This document shows, piece after piece, positions 59,542 through 64,000 of a stretch of 64,000 nucleotides of DNA. A model generated the notes under the pieces. That model saw nothing but the letters and a program-made list of their open reading frames with translations. It had not been told where the DNA came from and made no database searches. Position 1 is the first letter of the stretch. Each line of letters begins with the position of its first letter. The translations under genes and the position numbers were made by a program. The stretch comes from Alligator mississippiensis (taxonomy: Eukaryota > Chordata > Crocodylia > Alligatoridae): positions 35,137,832-35,201,831 of the forward strand of contig NC_081830.1 in the NCBI RefSeq assembly GCF_030867095.1, in the 5' to 3' direction.

Positions 59542-60985
59542 GTATATATATATGTGTTCACCAGTTCACACACATACCACCCACCTACACATAGACACAG
59601 GTTAGTTCCTAACTTGGATGGAACGGTATATATGTGTGTGTTTGGGGTACTTGGGATACCTGAGGGAAGGTTAAGGTGAGAGAGGAAGTGTAAGGAGTGA
59701 AAGCTGCTGGAACTGGGATTAGAACTAGTAGACTAGAGAGAAGCTGTGCTGCAGAACTGAGGCTTGAGGTTACTTAAGGTCAAGTAGCCCCAGGGTTACT
59801 CAAGGTCACTGGTGCAAGGGAAAAAGCCTGGTGCCAAGGGGGAAACAACCAGGAAAGAAACTGAAACAGAAACCTGGGAGCTTGGGGCTGGAAACTGAGG
59901 CAGACAGCTTGGAGTTTAGGGGGCAAATAAGTTGTGGCGAGGAGGAAACAGACAAAAACCCAACTAAGGGTTTCAAAATAACAGGTTTATTAAACAGACA
60001 ACACACTACACAGCCCCATGAAGTTACTGGTTCCCATACACACACACAGACACACACACAAGCACTCACAATGGCAGCAGGAGAAACAGACTCAGTGGAA
60101 GGGCTGGAGTCCAGGTAGGGAAGAGAAGCAGAGTCCAAGTCCTTGGTTGAAGAGAGGGTGGGGGTGATAGCTACCTATCCAGGCTGAAAAAGGGTCTTTG
60201 TCCAGCAGGTGTTGTCCAGAGGGGGGTCGCCGGCAGGGCCTCTGGGTGGATAGGTGGTGTGGCATGGTGCTGGTCCAGATGAAGAGGGTATCCCCAGGCT
60301 TCAGTCTTCACTACCCCTTTTTATGGGGCAGATGACCTATGATCTCCTATGGGGAGGGCATGTCCAGACAATGTCAGTCCTGTTCCAGATGGTTCCAGGT
60401 GTTCTTACTGAGCATGTGCAGCCTTGGCACAATGGTGGGTTGCCTCATCTTTTGTTTCTTGAATGCTGAGGTGGTTCTAAGGACTGGGTCATTGGTCCAG
60501 GTATTGGTGTTTATGGTTTGGTCAGTCAGAAGGAGCTATTTTTGGACCTACTGCCATTGTCTCTCAAGCACCCTCATTCATCCCCATTCATTCAGGAACC
60601 AAGTTACATAGGAGGGGTAGGTCTGAGTCATAGGTTACACAACAGGGCATGGGGGCAAGATAAAGACTTGACAAACAAAATGGAAACTTGACATGACTTA
60701 TACTGACTTACATATGCAGAGCTAAATCATATAGTATCAGTAAAACAGTAATATGGACAGTAAAAATCAATATAAACATAATAATTATACAATATAAAGG
60801 AGAAAAAACCCTCAAACAAATACAACTTGCTACCAAAATAAAATGCTGAAGCTTATCCTATGTCGTAGCTCACTTATACTTATTTATACGGAATAGAGAG
60901 GGAGAGATAAAGTCAGAGATGGTTGGGGAAGGGGAGGAAATGCATTTTAAAATTAAAAGAAAGAAAAACTGGGGGTTTTGCTATA
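59205..60985 (-). mobile_element. LTR-retroelement insertion, gypsy/Gmr1-like LTR
   Basis: The insertion begins TGTTACCC, ends GGGGTTTTGCTATA, and is flanked by AAAT (59201-59204) and AACT (60986-60989). The matching place in unit 1 (GACAACTCTTTCC near 43809) is uninterrupted. The part 59933-60985 (1053 bp) parallels the other LTRs: a TG start, a polyadenylation signal (59986-59991, minus) followed by a CA-rich tract, and a TATA-like motif (60314-60325, minus). 59205-59932 has no counterpart in them. It may be a longer U5, a linked internal piece or another insertion. Confidence 0.75.
59311..59560. repeat. CA-rich and (CA)n(TA)n repeats
   Basis: CA-rich sequence with a pure CA tract passing into TA (about 59500-59555). 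It lies inside the LTR-element insertion. Confidence 0.85.
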
Positions 60986-61056
60986 AACTGGTTCCATTCC
61001 TACACATATTACTCTATGTAATCTCTATTAGGTGCCTTTGAAAACCCCACACTCAG

Positions 61057-62001
61057 TTACTTGGGGGAACCTACATTTCTAAGCATTTTTATCAGTGCCA
61101 TCTTGACATCTTTGTTTCTCAGGCTATAGATGATGGGGTTTAACATAGGGGTGATAACAGTGTAGAAAAGAGAGAGCACCTTGTTTAGCTCAAGGGAGCA
61201 GAAGGAGCTGGGCTGCATGTACCTGAAGAAAGCAGTACCATAGAACAAAGCGACCACGAGCAGGTGGGAGAAGCAGGTGGAGAAGGCCTTTTGTCTGCCC
61301 ATGGAAGAATTGATCTTGAGAACGGCAGCCAGGATGTGCACATAGGAAACAAAAATGAAGGTGATAGGAGCCAGGAGAGTGAACAGACACCCCACCTGGG
61401 TGACTAGTTCAATCAGTTGCGTATCAGAACAAGCCAGCCTCAACACAGCAGGCATCTCACAGAAGAAGTGGTTGATCACATTGGGGCCACAGAATGGCAG
61501 CCTCCATGTCAGGATAGTATGGGGTATTGGCAGTATAAGGCCACAGCCCCATGAAGCCACAGCTAGTGTGATACATGTCCTCTGGCTCATAACTACTCTG
61601 TAATTCAGTGGAAGACATATAGCTGTATATCGGTCATATGCCATGACTGCAAGGAGGATGCATTCTGTGGTTGCTAAGGCCAGAAACAGGTGCATCTGGG
61701 CTGCACAACCAACCAGTGATATAGTTCTTCTCTGAAATAGGAAGTTGGACAGCAAGTGGAAGATTGTGCTGGAAGAGTAACAGATGTCTAAGAGAGAGAG
61801 ATTACTGAGGAAGAAGTACATGGGTGTATGGAGGTGAGGATCCAGGCAGATAGGGGAGAAAATGATCAAGTTTCCCAGCAGGGTTATGATGTAAATGATG
61901 GAGAAGAGACCAAGGAAGAAGGACTGCATCTTTGGGTTACTGGAGAGGCCTGCAAGGATGAATTCTGTCACTAAAGTCTGATTTTTCATTTCTGTTCCCA
62001 T
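61057..62001 (-). CDS. Olfactory receptor, OR2/13-like, intact
   Basis: A class II odorant receptor of 314 residues, starting MGTEMKNQTLVTEFILAGL; the second Met (MKNQTL) is an alternative start. Visible are N7-Q-T glycosylation, GN in TM1 (43-44), [12 protein letters not shown] (58-69), TM3 cysteine C99, MAYDRYTAIC (120-129; T for V), LPFCGPN and HFFCEM with C181, SY in TM5 (219-220), KAFSTCFSHL (238-247; F for S), and PMLNPIIYSLRN (285-296). The C-terminus KMLRNVGSPK ends earlier than in the unit 2 pseudogene because of a one-base difference. It is the only undamaged gene of the three-unit array. An LTR element lies 70 bp beyond its stop. Family 2 or 13 is a guess from CEMPAVLRLAC. Confidence 0.95.
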   Translation of the reverse strand: MGTEMKNQTLVTEFILAGLSSNPKMQSFFLGLFSIIYIITLLGNLIIFSPICLDPHLHTPMYFFLSNLSLLDICYSSSTIFHLLSNFLFQRRTISLVGCAAQMHLFLALATTECILLAVMAYDRYTAICLPLNYRVVMSQRTCITLAVASWGCGLILPIPHTILTWRLPFCGPNVINHFFCEMPAVLRLACSDTQLIELVTQVGCLFTLLAPITFIFVSYVHILAAVLKINSSMGRQKAFSTCFSHLLVVALFYGTAFFRYMQPSSFCSLELNKVLSLFYTVITPMLNPIIYSLRNKDVKMALIKMLRNVGSPK

Positions 62002-64000
62002 CCATATTTCTTGCTCTAAGAATAAGTAGAAAAATAATTAAATATATCAGTAAGCAGCATGTAAGGTAGTTAAAGGCATGGTTTTAGGGAACCCACATGC
62101 TCATGTGAGAAACCAATAAAGCAAACCAAGACACCCTGTTTTCCTATTTATTATTTTTTGAACAGATATCCATATCCGCATTTTTGGATGCTAATGCAAA
62201 ATACTTGGTCTGAAAAGTTTAAATTCCTGTTAATCTATGCATTTAAATCAAATGGAAATAGCATATTTTTTTTATGCATTGTATAAATGCCTTAGGCCTG
62301 GTTTTCCTGTATCAGTAAACCTCAGAGTAGGTAGTGCTGAACAGAATGATTTTTTGCACAGAATGAAGTAACGTTTTTATTTTGTTTAAAGTCCCAGATC
62401 AATACAATTTCAACACAAATTCTGGGTTTTGGATGAGGGGAGAGAGGCAGAATCTCATAAATATTCATTTATTATTATTTACATTTTCTTGTGGAAAATT
62501 GAAAATGTTCTCTGGCAATAGGAATTTCCATGAGTTCACACCAGAGAAAAAGAGATCAAATGAATTGATTTTTTTTTGGGGGGGGGGCAGGAAATGGGGA
62601 GGGGGTTCCACTCGTGATCCACCCATGGGATCTCACTTCCCATCTGCTTGATGTGGAGAACAGGTCAGCAAGGCAGTTCTAGTTCCACCTTGAATGTTGC
62701 AACTTGAAAGGAATAAAACTAAATAAGAAAAAGGAAATAATACATATTGTGTTTGTATAGCAGTGTATTTAGTATATAGACTTAGGGCCTTGTTACATGT
62801 TATACTTGTAACAACAAGCTGCTCAAATGTTAACTGGTGCTAGCACTAGCTTGAGTTTGGGGTAGTCACACCTTATGGCTAAAAAACTTACCTGACTGTC
62901 CACCACCTGCATTTCTCTGACTTGTTTCTAGTGGCTGTTGAGCAGGGGCTGGACTCAGAGCAACAGCTATGAGTTGTTACTTGTAGGCCGAGGAAAACTT
63001 GTATCCCTGCTCTAGGTGGGGATGTCTGAGGGGTGGGTTGGAGCAGGAAAGAACATGAAAAACAGGGAGGTGGAGAGTTAATAGTATGGAGGTGAGGAAT
63101 GAAATGGGAGGTAGGGGAAGGGTGATTAAATGAAGGGAATCAGGACTGAAGGCTAAAATAAGAAGAAATTAAATTAAAAAAAATAAAAAGAAATAAAGGG
63201 ATTTGGCATTGTGGTGTACAAGGTGCTGGTTGTGTATTTATGCCTCCTGGAGTGGCTGGGAGGTGGGAGTAGTGAGGGATGGCACTTTTGGGGATTTACT
63301 GCCCCTGCCCCAAGAAGAAAGTCCCAGCTCATGGGGACAAACCTGGCTCCCTACCTAATTCTGCCCACTCCCCCAACCCCTCTCCTGGACCCATCCATCC
63401 TCTGCAATCTGGTATGTTCTCTGCAGGATGTTTGCATGGGGTCACACCCCTGGGTGGGGGGGAAGGTCACACCTATGGGAGCTGGAGGGGAGTTGTCTTG
63501 GTGACCAAACCCTCCTGGAAACCTAATTCAGGGGGTGGAAAATTTGTCCACAAAGAACAGGAGGGCAGGGAAGGAACACTTCTTCCTGGGATGCTAGAAG
63601 ACTGAAATGTGGGAGGCTGATTTCTGGGGACTGGCCACACATTAATGGACCATGAGCTGCGTAACATGGATCAAAGATAAACCTGCCCTGGAGACGCTTA
63701 ACTTTAAGCTACCTAAAGTGTTCTTAAAATTAGTTTCACATATTAATGTGTGAACAATGTAGGGGTTAAGAGCTCCAGGAGCCACCAAAAATTACCATGT
63801 AAGAAGGCCCTTATTTGTATCTGTTAAGGACAAATGTGTCTGTCAAGGACAAAGAGCTAGCTTGGGATTTAGAGCTAATCTATTTTTGTACTCATGTTTG
63901 ATTCTGCAGTATATGTTTCTTATTATTAATAGCAATCTACTGAGGATCTTGAAAGTTTTTAAGGCTTAAATTTCAAAGAGCTGCACTTTTACAACTTCTT
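62002..64000. other. 5' flank of the intact OR and window end
   Basis: From 62002 to 63720 it is duplication-unit sequence shared with unit 1; after that it is unrecognised. A G run (62579-62588) is present. ORFs at 63211-63667 match noncoding sequence in unit 1 and show no domain. No promoter could be defended. Confidence 0.5.

Larger units (their letters stand above)
57829..63720 (-). repeat. OR duplication unit 3
   Basis: It contains a CR1 part (57829-57994 and 58845-58930), flank matching 55840-56140 (58930-59204), then the intact OR and 5' flank. The 5' flank from about 62350 to 63720 matches 45550-47000 of unit 1, including CTACTGCCCCTGC and AGTCCCAGCTCATG. Two insertions interrupt it. 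Confidence 0.75.

Noticed and set aside
59391-59679. ORFs with His-Thr and Cys-Val repeats
   Set aside because: Translations of CA/TG microsatellites.

Overview
The window is nuclear DNA of a vertebrate, most likely a non-avian sauropsid and probably a crocodilian. This rests on abundant CR1 LINEs, Gmr1-like Ty3/gypsy LTR elements, hAT elements, a common palindromic MITE family and clustered class II olfactory receptor (OR) genes. The species is inferred from this repeat mixture and was not checked. I see no rRNA, tRNA, CRISPR or multi-exon gene. The only host genes I can support are seven OR loci, each with a single coding exon.

Layout: 1-3572 is a fossil gypsy/Gmr1-type retrotransposon on the minus strand (gag, protease and integrase parts plus a U3-like LTR piece), running off the left edge. 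A solo LTR follows at 4111-5150. An intact OR10A-like gene lies at 8827-9771 (+), followed by a small MITE and a decayed CR1 (10090-11893). A decayed hAT transposon with transposase (14185-17500) abuts the N-terminal half of an OR pseudogene (17533-17946, -). An intact OR11/6-like gene is at 25924-26859 (-) and a second intact OR10A-like gene at 38900-39844 (+). Between them are MITEs, a Tigger-like element, CR1 pieces and microsatellites.

The right third (43.4-63.7 kb) is built from three related units on the minus strand, each with an OR2/13-like gene: a pseudogene at 43854-44812, a pseudogene at 56170-57142 and an intact gene at 61057-62001. The boundary near 57541 looks like the joint of a tandem duplication of about 6.8 kb (start near 50694), followed by an internal deletion in the younger copy. 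Different elements sit in different units: a Tigger-like element in unit 1, a solo LTR in unit 2, and a hAT MITE plus an LTR insertion in unit 3. The paralogous units therefore act as empty sites and allow relative dating.

Four ORs look functional: two OR10A-like, one OR11/6-like and one OR2/13-like. They would be G-protein-coupled odorant receptors in olfactory neurons. Nothing here is clearly a wholly new biological system. The most interesting structures are the gypsy element with integrase directly after protease, the tandem duplication of OR units, the hAT/OR junction, and MITEs that carry internal tandem repeats.
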